A stretch of 64,000 nt of DNA from Candidatus Sericytochromatia bacterium S15B-MN24 CBMW_12 (GCA_002083825.1 DAZV01000041.1:23253-87252); one strand, 5' to 3'. Counted from the first letter of the stretch, positions 16,347 through 25,289 are shown. Numbers and translations: made by a program. Notes: generated from the sequence alone by a model not told the origin.

Positions 16347-17132
16347 ATGTCCTTGCCCGTCGTCCTCGACATTTCAGGGGTGATCGCCACCCTGACGCTC
16401 AACCGTCCCGACAAGCTCAATGCCCTGACCCACGAAATGGGAGACATGGTGGTCGAGGCCGTTCGAACGATCAACGCCATCCCCGACATCCGGGCCCTGG
16501 TGGTCAAAGGCGCGGGGCGCGCCTTTTCCGCCGGCGGCGACCTCGACTGGCTACTCGACAATGCCCGCAGAACGGAAGCCGAGAACCGCGAGGGAATGGA
16601 GGCCTTTTACAAGAAGTTCCTGTCGCTGCGGGATCTCAACGTGCCGACGATCGCCATGATTCACGGTCGGGCCACCGGAGCTGGCTTCTGCTTCGCCCTG
16701 GGCTGCGATCTTCGGGTGGCTTCCCATGACGCCATCTTCTCCGCGAACTTCGTCAGGGTGGGACTCAATCCCGGTATGGGCGGTTCCTACGCCTTGACCC
16801 GCATGCTGGGGCCGGGGCTGGCGAGCGAACTGGTGCTCACCGGACGGGAGGTCTTTGCCGACGAGGCCCTGACCTTGGGTCTCGTCTCCCGGATGGTCAC
16901 CCCCGAGGAACTGGAGGCCACCACGTTTGCCCTGGCCGGACAGATTGCCGCCAATGCGCCACTGGCCGTCCGACATGCCAAGGCTTCCCTGCGGCTGGCC
17001 CAGACGGAAACCCTCGATCGGGTTCTGGCGCGCGAGGCTCACGGGCAGGCCGTTTGCTTTGCGTCCCAAGACCTGATCGAGGGCGTCGAGGCGGCTCGCT
17101 CCCGCAGAGCGCCCGCATTCCAAGGGAGATAG
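16347..17132 (+). CDS. Enoyl-CoA hydratase/isomerase family protein
   Basis: A 261-residue crotonase-fold enzyme acting on acyl-CoA thioesters. Visible are the start of the domain (ATLTLNRPDKLNALT), the oxyanion-hole region (GAGRAFSAGGDLDWL and GRATGAGFCFALGCDLR) and FVRVGLNPGMGGSYALTRMLG. In classical hydratases the position before V/L-G in that last stretch is the catalytic Glu144; here the aligned residue is Phe, so it may be an isomerase or a specialised member rather than a true hydratase. ATG 16347 follows TTGGAGGC. It is convergent with prfC. Confidence 0.85.
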   Translation: MSLPVVLDISGVIATLTLNRPDKLNALTHEMGDMVVEAVRTINAIPDIRALVVKGAGRAFSAGGDLDWLLDNARRTEAENREGMEAFYKKFLSLRDLNVPTIAMIHGRATGAGFCFALGCDLRVASHDAIFSANFVRVGLNPGMGGSYALTRMLGPGLASELVLTGREVFADEALTLGLVSRMVTPEELEATTFALAGQIAANAPLAVRHAKASLRLAQTETLDRVLAREAHGQAVCFASQDLIEGVEAARSRRAPAFQGR

Positions 17133-17139
17133 AGCGAGC

Positions 17140-18729
17140 TCAGAAGCCGGGGGCGAAGTCCAGGAACTCGACGGACGGGTTCTTTTCGATTTCCCAGTTG
17201 AGGGACCATTCGTCCCGGATGAGCACGACGGGGTTGCCGTCGCGATCCTCGACCAGGATCGAGCCGCCGTATTTCCCGAAGGCCATGGGATCGTGCGTTC
17301 CTCTCAGCCACCGGGCGATCTCGTAGTTCAGTCGGTCGAGAATGATGTCCACGCCGTATTCTTGCTTGAGGCGGTGGCTCAGAACGTCGAACTGCAAGAC
17401 GCCGACGGCGCCCAGGATGGGCTCCATCTCCCCGACGCCGGGCTTGTGGAAGATCTGGACCGCTCCTTCCTCGAGAAGTTGCTCCAGCCCTTTCTTGAGT
17501 TGCTTGCGCTTGGAGGGATCCTTGAGGCGCAGGGCGCTGAAGTGTTCGGGGGCGAAGCGCGGAATGCCTTCGAAGCGGAAGGATCCGCTCTCGGTCAGGG
17601 TGTCCCCGATGCGGAAGTTGCCTGAATCGTAGAGGCCGACGATATCGCCGGGATAGGCCGTCTCGATCTCGGAACGGTCGGCAGCCAGGAACTGGTGCGA
17701 TTTGCCCAGGCGAATGTCGCGGCCGGCGCGAACGTTCTTGACCGTCATTCCCTTGTTGAAGACGCCCGAGCAGATGCGCATGAAGGCGATGCAGTCCCGG
17801 TGCGCGGGGTTCATGTTGGCCTGGATCTTGAAGACGAAGGCCGAGAAGCGATTCTCGGTGGGTTCCACCGTTCCTTCGCTGGATTGGTGCGACGAGGGCG
17901 GAGGCGCGATGTGAACGAAGGCATCCAGGAAGGGCTGGACGCCGAAGTTCGTCATGGCGGACCCGAAGAACAAGGGGGTCAGTTCTCCGCGCAGCACCCG
18001 ATCCAGGTCGAAAGCGTCGCCGGCCAGGTCGAGCATCTCGATGTCGTCGAGTAACTGCTTGTGGAAGTGTTCGCCAAGCAGCGCGGGGACGCGGGGATCG
18101 GCGAGGGGAACCCGGCGGAGGGCGCCTTCTCGGGTTCCGTGGTCGGTGCCCTCGAAGAGGATGACTTCTTCGCGCTGGCGATCGTAGACGCCCTTGAACT
18201 CCTTGCCCTGTCCGATGGGCCAGTTCAGGGGGCATGACCGAATGCCCAGGACCTTCTCGAGCTCGTCCATGATGTCGAGGGGCTCGCGGCCGAAGCGGTC
18301 CAGCTTGTTGACGAAGGTGAAGATGGGAATCTTCCGCATCCGACAGACGTGAAAGAGCTTCTTGGTCTGGGCTTCGACGCCCTTGGCCGAGTCGATCAGC
18401 ATGACGGCGGCGTCGACCGCGGTGAGGGTCCGATAGGTGTCTTCGGAGAAGTCCTCGTGTCCGGGGGTGTCGAGCAGGTTGATCTGGAAACCCTGGTAGG
18501 GGAACTGGAGGACGCTCGACGTGATCGAGATGCCCCGCTGGCGCTCCAGCTCCATCCAGTCGGAGGTGGCGTGGCGCTGCGCCCGGCGTGCTTTGACCGA
18601 GCCCGCCATGTGGATGGCGCCTCCGTAGAGCAAGAGCTTTTCGGTGAGGGTGGTCTTGCCGGCGTCGGGGTGGGCGATAATGGCGAAGGTGCGGCGGCGT
18701 TTGACTTCAGCGTCGATCGTGGCGTTCAA
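17140..18729 (-). CDS. prfC: Peptide chain release factor 3
   Basis: A 529-residue translational GTPase that recycles RF1/RF2 from the ribosome after termination. G1 is AHPDAGKTT (residues 19-27), the switch region follows in RGISITSS, G3 is DTPGHEDF, and G4 is NKLDR. The length and domain order (G domain, domain II with GSAMTNFGVQPFL, domain III ending in FAPGF) are normal for RF3. Weakly spaced GGAGT precedes the ATG. It is convergent with the enoyl-CoA hydratase (seven bases apart) and lies upstream of nothing on its strand. Confidence 0.95.
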   Translation of the reverse strand: MNATIDAEVKRRRTFAIIAHPDAGKTTLTEKLLLYGGAIHMAGSVKARRAQRHATSDWMELERQRGISITSSVLQFPYQGFQINLLDTPGHEDFSEDTYRTLTAVDAAVMLIDSAKGVEAQTKKLFHVCRMRKIPIFTFVNKLDRFGREPLDIMDELEKVLGIRSCPLNWPIGQGKEFKGVYDRQREEVILFEGTDHGTREGALRRVPLADPRVPALLGEHFHKQLLDDIEMLDLAGDAFDLDRVLRGELTPLFFGSAMTNFGVQPFLDAFVHIAPPPSSHQSSEGTVEPTENRFSAFVFKIQANMNPAHRDCIAFMRICSGVFNKGMTVKNVRAGRDIRLGKSHQFLAADRSEIETAYPGDIVGLYDSGNFRIGDTLTESGSFRFEGIPRFAPEHFSALRLKDPSKRKQLKKGLEQLLEEGAVQIFHKPGVGEMEPILGAVGVLQFDVLSHRLKQEYGVDIILDRLNYEIARWLRGTHDPMAFGKYGGSILVEDRDGNPVVLIRDEWSLNWEIEKNPSVEFLDFAPGF

Positions 18730-18770
18730 CCGGGACTCCTTTCGGGCAGAATCTTCACCCTACCACAGGA

Positions 18771-19316
18771 TTAGTGGCGCCGGAAGTAGTCCGTGATGAC
18801 GCGCGAGTACCGAGACCGGGTGATGCCGCGGCTGGTGACGGCTCGCGGCCCCATGTTATAGGCCACCAGCGTCCGATGGCGAAGCCCGGCTTGGTCGAGC
18901 TTGGGGTAGCGCCGCTTCATTTCCCGCTTGTAGTAGGCGTAGATTCGACAGCCGAGATCGATGTTGATGGCGGGGTCGAACCACTTGGCCTTGGGGATGC
19001 GGCGGCGCTGGAAGTGGGTGGGCATGACCTGCATGAGGCCGATGGCGCCCGCGTCGGAGACTTCCCGGGTGTTGAAGTAGCTCTCGACGCGCATGATGTC
19101 GGTGACGAGCATGGGACTGAGCCCGTGTCGCTGGGACGACTTCAGGATCAGCGGGGTGAGACGCTTGGCCGAGGTCGTCCCCTTGAGGGACCGGATGTAA
19201 TTGAAGACCTGGTTGTAGTCGGAATCGGGCTCGGCGAGAGCGGGGGGCGTCGGAAGGACGAGTGTGAAGGCGATCGCCAGCAGCAAGAGAAATCGAAGAT
19301 AGAAAACCATGACCAT
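18771..19316 (-). CDS. Exported lytic transglycosylase (SLT domain)
   Basis: A 181-residue periplasmic or extracytoplasmic muramidase-like enzyme that cleaves peptidoglycan. A signal peptide (residues 1-28, core FLLLLAIAFTLVLPTPPALA) precedes the SLT domain. The catalytic glutamate is in IMRVESYFN, followed by the family motifs GAIGLMQVMP and AYNMGP. It is short, holding only the catalytic domain, so it is an MltC/EmtA-like or GH23 single-domain form. The start is uncertain by two codons (MVMV). Confidence 0.88.
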   Translation of the reverse strand: MVMVFYLRFLLLLAIAFTLVLPTPPALAEPDSDYNQVFNYIRSLKGTTSAKRLTPLILKSSQRHGLSPMLVTDIMRVESYFNTREVSDAGAIGLMQVMPTHFQRRRIPKAKWFDPAINIDLGCRIYAYYKREMKRRYPKLDQAGLRHRTLVAYNMGPRAVTSRGITRSRYSRVITDYFRRH

Positions 19317-19411
19317 CTCAGTGACGCATCACGGGGGGCAAAACGGACCCCCCTCTATTGGGCTCCGATAAGCTTGTACCGCGTCTCTCGGCCGTCCGTC
19401 AAGTTAGGGAA

Positions 19412-19458
19412 AGCAGAAAAGGCGCATGCCTCGGGCGTTTGGCCCGCTGCATGCGCCT
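19412..19458 (-). terminator. Strong bipartite terminator hairpin after the cNMP-binding gene
   Basis: AGGCGCATGC (19420-19429) pairs perfectly with GCATGCGCCT (19449-19458), and inside it CGGGC pairs with GCCCG. On the minus strand the stem is followed by TTTTCTGC. It ends the transcript of the cyclic-nucleotide-binding gene. Confidence 0.85.
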
Positions 19459-19466
19459 CAAATCAG

Positions 19467-19934
19467 CTAATTGTCGGCTTCGTGAAGAATGTTAGCGTAC
19501 TCCACGGTGGTCTTTCGGAGCCTCAGCGCCAGCAGGCGATTGAGCTTCTTGAGGAGCTTGATTGCCACGGCGGGCTCGTCTTCGCAGAGGCGCTCGAAGT
19601 CGGAGTGATTGAGGCCGATTCCGAGGGAGTCCCGGTCGGCGATGGCGGTGGCGGATCGCAGGGATCTTTCGATGAAGCCCATTTCGCCGAGCACGGAGCG
19701 ATCGCCGACCGTGGCGATTTCCTTGTACTGGCGATTCTTGTCCTTCTTGAAGATCTTCACTTCGCCCGACATGACGAAGTAGAGCGCCTGGCAAGGCTCG
19801 CCCTCCGCGAAGAGCGTCTCGCCCTTATCCCAGCTCTTGGGATGGAAGAGGTTCGCCAGAACGTCGACGTCGCGGCGGGTGAGGTCGGAAAAGATGGGGA
19901 GCTTGTCTATCGCTTGTATGATGGCTTCGGTCAC
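19467..19934 (-). CDS. Cyclic-nucleotide-binding domain protein without a DNA-binding domain
   Basis: A 155-residue single CRP-type sensor domain. It shows the beta-roll start (LFHPKSWDKGETLFAEGE), the turn MSGEVKIFKK and a phosphate-binding cassette near VLGEMGFIERSLRSATAIA with the GE pair and an Arg. The C-terminal helix is the dimerisation C-helix, and the protein then stops: there is no helix-turn-helix. It may sense cAMP/cGMP or c-di-nucleotides and act by protein contact. The ribosome site GAGGTTCGAGTG precedes ATG 19934. Confidence 0.88.
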   Translation of the reverse strand: MTEAIIQAIDKLPIFSDLTRRDVDVLANLFHPKSWDKGETLFAEGEPCQALYFVMSGEVKIFKKDKNRQYKEIATVGDRSVLGEMGFIERSLRSATAIADRDSLGIGLNHSDFERLCEDEPAVAIKLLKKLNRLLALRLRKTTVEYANILHEADN

Positions 19935-19974
19935 TCGAACCTCCTCTGTTTCAGGCGTATTGTTCCCACGCTCC

Positions 19975-20766
19975 TCATGGGCCTAACCGGTCTTCCCAGC
20001 ATAGATCGGCCATGAGACCGAAGTGATCGGAGACGAAACCCCGGGCGGGATCGTCGAAGCGCAGTTGCACCCGGGCGATGGTCGCCCGGGCATCCACGAA
20101 GAGGTAGTCCAGCCGCCGGTCGGGCATGGAGTAGTTGCCGGTGAGCGGGTTGGCCTGAGACCAAGTATGCCCGTCGAGCTGGGGGTTTGCGTGCTGCCAT
20201 GCGTCCTGGAGGAGTTTGGCCACCTCGGCGATGCCGGCTTCGTCGGGGGGGGCGTTGAGGTCGCCGGCCAGCACGAAGCGTTCGGGGGGCTCGAGCCAGC
20301 CGTAATCGCGCGCCCGCGCCAGAATGGCATCGAGCTGCCGCGCGCGCCGAAAGGCGTCCTCGGGGGGCCAGGAGAGGTGGGTGACGGCCATATGCAGGGC
20401 TCGCGGCGGCTGCATGACCGTGGCGAGTATCGCGACCCGGTTGTCGGGATGTCTCTGACCCGGCGGCAAATGCCGGTTTTCGACCAGTTGAAGGGGCCAG
20501 CGGGAAAGCAGCGCCACTCCCCCCTGTTCTTCGCTATGCACCTCGGCCGGATTGCCGTAGGGAGCGTAGACCAGCGACGGAAGCCCCAACCGGATCCCGA
20601 GGTCGAGCGCCTGGTGGTAAAAGGGCTTTTTCAAGATGGCGACTTCCTGAAGGGCCAGCACGTCCAACTCCCAGCCTTGCAACTGCTCCAGCAGCAGGGA
20701 TCGCCGGCGTTCGAACCACGCCGACTCGACGCCCTTCAGGTTGAGAGTCAGGATCCGAAGTTCCAT
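19975..20766 (-). CDS. Endonuclease/exonuclease/phosphatase (EEP) family protein
   Basis: A 263-residue metal-dependent phosphodiesterase. The EEP motifs appear in order: LTLNLKG (residues 6-12), LALQEV, the His in AVTHL, GDLNAPPD, and C-terminal RLDYLFV and SDHFGLMADL. All metal-binding and catalytic positions are kept. There is no signal peptide, so it acts in the cytoplasm. The family includes exonuclease III, sphingomyelinases and inositol phosphatases; the substrate is not clear here. A possible -10 (TAGAGT) lies just upstream on the minus strand. Confidence 0.87.
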   Translation of the reverse strand: MELRILTLNLKGVESAWFERRRSLLLEQLQGWELDVLALQEVAILKKPFYHQALDLGIRLGLPSLVYAPYGNPAEVHSEEQGGVALLSRWPLQLVENRHLPPGQRHPDNRVAILATVMQPPRALHMAVTHLSWPPEDAFRRARQLDAILARARDYGWLEPPERFVLAGDLNAPPDEAGIAEVAKLLQDAWQHANPQLDGHTWSQANPLTGNYSMPDRRLDYLFVDARATIARVQLRFDDPARGFVSDHFGLMADLCWEDRLGP

Positions 20767-20825
20767 GGCCCTACTCTAGTTCGGATGGCCCCAAGGAACC
20801 AGGGTCAGTCGAGCCAAAATGCCGC

Positions 20826-20831
20826 TATACT
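20826..20831 (+). promoter_or_regulatory. -10-like element (TATACT) for the FKBP gene
   Basis: TATACT, matching the sigma-70 -10 consensus at five of six positions, lies 35 bases ahead of the TTG start of the FKBP lipoprotein. No good -35 is seen. Confidence 0.45.
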
Positions 20832-20865
20832 GGATCAATGTCCCCCATAGAGAGGAGATCCCGAT

Positions 20866-21318
20866 TTGAAACCGATGAAACGGAACGCCTGGGCCGCAGC
20901 CCTCATCTTGGCCCTCGCCATGATGGGCTGCCAGAAAGAGGCGTCCTCCGCCGACGGATCCCAAGCTGAGAAAGGAAGCAACGACGTGGCAACCACCGAA
21001 CTCAAGATCGAAGACCTGAAAGTGGGCACCGGCGACTCGCCCAAGACGGGCGATGTCGTCTCGGTTCACTATACCGGCTGGCTCGTGGACGGGACGAAGT
21101 TCGACTCCTCGGTCGACCGTGGCGAACCCTTCGAGTTCGCGATCGGCCAAGGCCAGGTGATCAAGGGCTGGGACGAAGGCGTCATGACCATGAAGGAAGG
21201 CGGCAAGCGGAAACTCACGATTCCGCCCGAACTCGGCTACGGCGCGCGCGGAGCCGGCGGGGTCATTCCCCCCAACGCGACCCTGGTCTTCGAGGTGGAA
21301 CTCCTCGACGTCAAGTAA
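20866..21318 (+). CDS. FKBP-type peptidyl-prolyl isomerase, lipoprotein
   Basis: A 150-residue folding helper that speeds cis-trans proline isomerisation outside the cytoplasm. A signal peptide with lipobox (MMGC, near Cys 22) is followed by a polar linker and a complete FKBP domain (about residues 45-150). The active-site residues are present: [27 protein letters not shown] and the closing VFEVELLDV. The start is TTG 20866 with AGAGGAG ahead; ATG 20875 is a possible alternative. Its lipidation suggests a surface or periplasmic role near secreted proteins. Confidence 0.94.
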   Translation: MKPMKRNAWAAALILALAMMGCQKEASSADGSQAEKGSNDVATTELKIEDLKVGTGDSPKTGDVVSVHYTGWLVDGTKFDSSVDRGEPFEFAIGQGQVIKGWDEGVMTMKEGGKRKLTIPPELGYGARGAGGVIPPNATLVFEVELLDVK

Positions 21319-21392
21319 CCCCGAAGATCGTCGCCGACCCTTCAAAGCCGGGCCCCATTCGGGGCTCGGCATGTTAGCATGAAGGGTAGCGT

Positions 21393-22574
21393 ATGCCCCC
21401 GACCGCCCCGATCTCGAAGGAGAACGTCATCCGCGTCGCCCTGATCTACCTCGCCATCCTCGCCGGCTTTCTCAACCTCTTCCTGCAGTTGCCCTTGACC
21501 CCGGTCTACGCCCGGCAACTGACCTCGGACCTCGGATGGGTGGCCTTCGCGGTTGCCGCCTACTCCGTCACCAACTTGGCCGGTAACCTCTTCGCAGGCT
21601 TCCTCGTCGATCGAGCCCCCAAGGGCCTCGTCATCGCCCTCGGCCTCGCCCTGGGAGCCCTGGCGCTCGCCTGGGCCTCGGCCACCACGACCGTCCAGGG
21701 ACTCATCGCGGCCTTGATGCTCAACGGTGCCGCCCTCTCGGTCGTGACCCCCGCCGCCTTCGCCCTCCTCAGCCAATCCCTCGCCGAGAATTCCAAAGCC
21801 GCGGGCATGGCGCGCTCGGGAGCCACCATCGGCCTCGCCGCCATGATCGGCCCCCCCGTCGGCGGCCTCCTCGCCGACCGTCTCGGCTACCCCAACGCCT
21901 ACCTCTCCATCGGAGCCTTCCTCATGGCGGTGGCCATCGTCTGTCTCGTCACCCTCCGCCGCAGCTCGCCCGTTCCCCCGGAGTCCCTCGGCTGGACCGA
22001 CTTCTGGGCCTTGCTCGTCGAGAAGAGACTCCTCATGGCCTACCTGGGCGCTTTCACCCTGATGTTCGCCAACGGGAGCCTGGTCTTCGCGCTTCCGCCC
22101 TTCATCAAGGAGCTCGGCCTCCCTGGCGTCATGCTCGGAGGCCTCTTCAGCAGCTTCGCCATGAGCGCCATGGTCGTCTTCCTCTCCCCGCTCGGCACCC
22201 TCCCCAGACGATGGGGCGCCGCCTGGAGCTTGACGGTCGGCGCGCTTTTGCTGGCGGTCGGGGTGGGCGCCATCGCCTCTTTGACCGCTCTACCCGCTCT
22301 CTTCGGCGCCATGATCGTCTACGGCCTGGGCTTCGGCCTGGTCTTCCCGTCCGCTATCGCCGCCCTGGTGGCCCATGTCCCCGAAGGAAAACGGGGCACC
22401 GGCTTCGGCATCTTCTACGCGGTCTTCTCGCTCGGAGCGATCGCCGGCCCCATGGTCCTTTCCCACGCGCGGGACCTCGGCATCTCGCCCTTCCACCTGG
22501 CGGCTACCGTTCCCGCCATGCTCGCCCTCGGCCTGCTGCTCCGGCGTCAGTCCACCCAGAGGGAGCCTAGGTAG
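21393..22574 (+). CDS. Major facilitator superfamily transporter
   Basis: A 393-residue polytopic membrane protein with about twelve hydrophobic segments in two halves. The MFS motif A appears after segment 2 as GFLVDRAPKG. A second conserved glycine-rich stretch, GATIGLAAMIGPPVGGLLADRLG, lies around residue 140, typical of drug:proton antiporters. The substrate cannot be told; sugar-phosphate and multidrug exporters share this form. A TAGCAT -10-like box lies upstream. Its 3' end overlaps the convergent Nudix gene by 28 bases. Confidence 0.9.
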   Translation: MPPTAPISKENVIRVALIYLAILAGFLNLFLQLPLTPVYARQLTSDLGWVAFAVAAYSVTNLAGNLFAGFLVDRAPKGLVIALGLALGALALAWASATTTVQGLIAALMLNGAALSVVTPAAFALLSQSLAENSKAAGMARSGATIGLAAMIGPPVGGLLADRLGYPNAYLSIGAFLMAVAIVCLVTLRRSSPVPPESLGWTDFWALLVEKRLLMAYLGAFTLMFANGSLVFALPPFIKELGLPGVMLGGLFSSFAMSAMVVFLSPLGTLPRRWGAAWSLTVGALLLAVGVGAIASLTALPALFGAMIVYGLGFGLVFPSAIAALVAHVPEGKRGTGFGIFYAVFSLGAIAGPMVLSHARDLGISPFHLAATVPAMLALGLLLRRQSTQREPR

Positions 22575-22990
22575 CGTATCTCGCTCGGATAGGCGTTGCG
22601 ATGGGCCATGACGAGCTGGGGCGCGACCGCGGGGTACAGGACCAGCCCCTCCAAGTCGCTGATCGGATGAAATGCGACCTCCTCGATCACGTCTCCCTCC
22701 GGGATCAGCAGGGAACCTCCCTCGAGGGAGGCGAGCATGAAGATGTTGAGCACGTGACGGCTGCCGCGCGGACAGATAGCCTCCGATAGGTAGACCACGC
22801 GATCGGCCTTGATCGTCAGGCCCGTTTCCTCGTGCACTTCGCGTTCGGCACACTGGGCGAACGTCTCGCCGTAGTCCAGTCCCCCGCCTGGAAGCATCCA
22901 GTAGGTCTTTTCGCCCTTGCGATGGCGCACCAGCAGGATCTGATCGTCGTGAGGGATGATGACTCCGACCCTGACTCGGGGCTGCGTCAT
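22547..22990 (-). CDS. Nudix hydrolase (147 aa)
   Basis: A small Nudix phosphohydrolase with a complete box: GGGLDYGETF, then CAEREVHEETGL. The first half has the entry strand VRVGVIIPHDDQILLVRH. Single-domain Nudix enzymes of this size remove nucleoside diphosphate derivatives; the exact substrate is not shown. Its ATG overlaps the stop of the upstream PLP lyase by four bases (ATGA), so the two are translationally coupled. It is convergent with the MFS gene. Confidence 0.9.
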   Translation of the reverse strand: MTQPRVRVGVIIPHDDQILLVRHRKGEKTYWMLPGGGLDYGETFAQCAEREVHEETGLTIKADRVVYLSEAICPRGSRHVLNIFMLASLEGGSLLIPEGDVIEEVAFHPISDLEGLVLYPAVAPQLVMAHRNAYPSEIRYLGSLWVD

Positions 22991-24234
22991 TCCTTGACCT
23001 CCTTCATGCGTTCGAGCACCGCTTCCATGGCGATCCGGCAGTGGGAGTAGGTGAGACCCCCTTGAATGTAGGCCACGTACGGTTCGCGTAGGGGACCATC
23101 GGCCGACAACTCGAGCGTGGACCCTTCGATGAAGGTCCCTCCGGCCATGACCACGTCGTCGGCGTATCCCGGCACGATATCCGGTTCAGGCCTCACGTAG
23201 GAGTGGACGGGCGACCATTCTTGCACGCCGCGACAGAGGGCGACCAGTTTCTCGGCGCTGCCCAGTTTGACGGCCTGGATGATGTCGGTTCGAGGCGCGT
23301 CCCAGGCGGGATCCACCGGGTATCCGAGGTCGTGGAAGAGTCGCGCCGCGAGGGTCGCGCCCTTGAGGGCCTCGGAGACCACGTTGCTTGCCAGGAACAG
23401 GCCCTGGAAGAGCAGGCGGTTCATGTCGAGACTGGCTCCTCCCTCGCGCCCGATGCCGGGGGCGGTGAGCCGGCAGGCGGCGCGGTGAACCAGGTCGGCG
23501 CGTCCCGCCACGTAACCGCCCATGGGGACGATCCCGCCGCCGGGGTTCTTGATGAGCGAGCCCGCGATGAGATCCGCTCCGACCTGGGGCGGTTCGAGCG
23601 TTTCGGTGAACTCGCCGTAGCAGTTGTCGACGAAGCAAATGATGTCGGGGCGCCGCGCCTTCACCAGCCGGATGATCGCGCCGATCTCCTCGATCCTGAG
23701 GGAGGGGCGCCAGTCGTAGCCGCGGGAGCGCTGGATGGTGACGACCTTGGTTTCGGGGCGCAGGGCGTCGGGGATGGCCGCCATGTCGACGCGTCCTTCG
23801 GGGTCGAGGGGGAGTTCCCGGTAGGTGACGCCCCATTCCATGAGCGACCCCTGGTTTTCGCCGCGCAGGCCGATGACTTCCTCGAGGGTGTCATAGGGAG
23901 CGCCGGCGATGGAAAGCAACTCGTCGCCCGGCCGAAGGGCGCCGAAAAGGGCGACGGCCAAGGCGTGCGTTCCCGAAGCGAACTGCTGGCGGACCATGGC
24001 GGCTTGGGTCCCGAAGATCTGGGCGAAAACGGCTTCCAGCGCTTCGCGGCCCAGGTCTCCGTGACCGTAGCCGGTGGTGCCGGCGAAATGCTGTTCGCCG
24101 ATCTGATGATCTCGAAAGGCCAGCAGGACTTTCTTCTGGTTGAAGTGGCGCGTGCGGTCGATCTCGGCCCAGACAGGGGCGAGGGCGGCTTCGGCGGCGT
24201 CGATCGCGGTGGCGGTAGCGGTCAGGGTGGCCAT
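22987..24234 (-). CDS. PLP-dependent methionine gamma-lyase-like protein (YnbB / 'aluminum resistance' family)
   Basis: A 415-residue fold-type I PLP enzyme. The N-terminal GYGHGDLGREALE and QQFASGTHALAVALF are typical of the YnbB group. The PLP lysine lies in GSLIKNPGGG (near residue 230). FVDNCYGEFTE holds the PLP-ring aspartate. Family members are widespread in Firmicutes and Cyanobacteria and are annotated as methionine gamma-lyase family proteins or aluminium resistance proteins; neither role is well proven. The gene leads a two-gene operon with the Nudix hydrolase. Confidence 0.87.
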   Translation of the reverse strand: MATLTATATAIDAAEAALAPVWAEIDRTRHFNQKKVLLAFRDHQIGEQHFAGTTGYGHGDLGREALEAVFAQIFGTQAAMVRQQFASGTHALAVALFGALRPGDELLSIAGAPYDTLEEVIGLRGENQGSLMEWGVTYRELPLDPEGRVDMAAIPDALRPETKVVTIQRSRGYDWRPSLRIEEIGAIIRLVKARRPDIICFVDNCYGEFTETLEPPQVGADLIAGSLIKNPGGGIVPMGGYVAGRADLVHRAACRLTAPGIGREGGASLDMNRLLFQGLFLASNVVSEALKGATLAARLFHDLGYPVDPAWDAPRTDIIQAVKLGSAEKLVALCRGVQEWSPVHSYVRPEPDIVPGYADDVVMAGGTFIEGSTLELSADGPLREPYVAYIQGGLTYSHCRIAMEAVLERMKEVKE

Positions 24235-24448
24235 AAGGGGGCAGATTCTCCTCGTGCATGGGTGGCGTTCTTATTATATTCCCGTTTCACGGCGGAACTA
24301 GCGACCGAAGCCTCGCGGTCATCTGCGGGCAGGCGACAATTTGCCGAGCGAAACCTTGTCTGAGGAGCGGCTACCTCTCGGCGGGGCGATCGAGATAAGG
24401 TCGATTCGGAGAGTCGCGCCGCATTCGAGCTGGCGTGGGTCATGGAAA

Positions 24449-24484
24449 AAGCATGAGAAGAAGCATGAGAAAAAGCGTGAGGAG
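24449..24484 (+). repeat. 12-bp tandem repeat just upstream of a cupredoxin gene
   Basis: Three 12-mers, aagcatgagaag, aagcatgagaaa and aagcgtgaggag, lie end to end just before the ribosome site of the gene starting at 24493. The last copy supplies the GAGGAGG Shine-Dalgarno. In the -1 reading frame they would read as KHEK repeats, but the downstream gene does not need them. Confidence 0.7.
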
Positions 24485-24492
24485 GTGCCTGC

Positions 24493-25221
24493 ATGCATTC
24501 ACAGCGCCGGAGGCTGGTATCGGGGTTGGCATTCACCTTGGCGTTATCCCTGTCTATGACGGCATGTGGGCAGCCGGCGACGGTTCCGACGGCCCAGGCG
24601 GATCAGGGCATGAGTCAGGCCATGAGTCAGGCCATGAGTCAGGCTCAGCTGCCGGAGTCGCCTGAGGATCGGGACCTACTGCGATTGCCGTCGGCCTTGC
24701 TGCAGGGGGACGTCTCGGAGGGATTCGGAACCCAGCAGGTCCGGGCCTTGAGCCGGCAGTATCAGTACGTTCGGCAGGGGAACCGGTATTTCGCCTATCG
24801 TCGGGTCGGGGGGCGCAACGAGCCGGTCGTCATTATGCGGCGCGGGCGGCCCTTCCGGGTGATCTTCGTCTACATCGCCCCTTACTACCATTACCGCCTG
24901 GTTCCGTTTTACGGGCAGTACACCTTCCCGGGCCGCATGCAGGTGATTGCGACGATCCAGAACTACTCCTATCGTCCGAGCGTCGTGCGCGTTCGGCAGG
25001 ATGGCCGGGTGACCTGGATCAACCAGGATGCGGTCGCGCATACCGCGACCGGGCCCTTGCCCGGCATGGTGACGACGGAGGGGGCCTGGGACCTGGTCAT
25101 GCAGCCGGGTCAATCCGCCAGTCGCCGCTTCATGATTCCGGGGCGGTTCGACTACTACTGCCGCTTCCACCCCAGCATGCGGGGCGCGGTGGTCGTGGAG
25201 GCGGGGAACGTGACGCCGTAG
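24493..25221 (+). CDS. Cupredoxin-domain lipoprotein (242 aa)
   Basis: An exported blue-copper candidate. The signal peptide ends in a lipobox (MTAC, near Cys 25). A Met-Ser-Gln-Ala tandem repeat follows, then an aromatic, Arg-rich region (YRVGGRNEPVVIMRRG, YYHYRLVPFYGQY). The C-terminal 100 residues are a cupredoxin fold with the four type I copper ligands: His in VAHTATG, then Cys, His and Met in YYCRFHPSMRG. This spacing (CxxHxxM) fits plastocyanin-like electron carriers. It is the first of three lipoprotein genes in a row, spaced closely enough to be co-transcribed. Confidence 0.84.
   Translation: MHSQRRRLVSGLAFTLALSLSMTACGQPATVPTAQADQGMSQAMSQAMSQAQLPESPEDRDLLRLPSALLQGDVSEGFGTQQVRALSRQYQYVRQGNRYFAYRRVGGRNEPVVIMRRGRPFRVIFVYIAPYYHYRLVPFYGQYTFPGRMQVIATIQNYSYRPSVVRVRQDGRVTWINQDAVAHTATGPLPGMVTTEGAWDLVMQPGQSASRRFMIPGRFDYYCRFHPSMRGAVVVEAGNVTP
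24609..24644 (+). repeat. 12-bp tandem repeat (three perfect copies) inside the cupredoxin gene
   Basis: The 12-mer catgagtcaggc occurs three times with no mismatch. It encodes MSQA repeats just after the signal peptide, a length-variable linker. Confidence 0.9.
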
Positions 25222-25289
25222 GGCGGGCGATTTGCGGCTGAACTGGGGGCTGCTGCCTGCTCGTGGGAGTCGAGAACGAGGAGGATCGT

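Noticed and set aside
24449..24644. Possible CRISPR or larger satellite array
   Set aside because: The units are only 12 bp, have no spacers, and three copies lie end to end.
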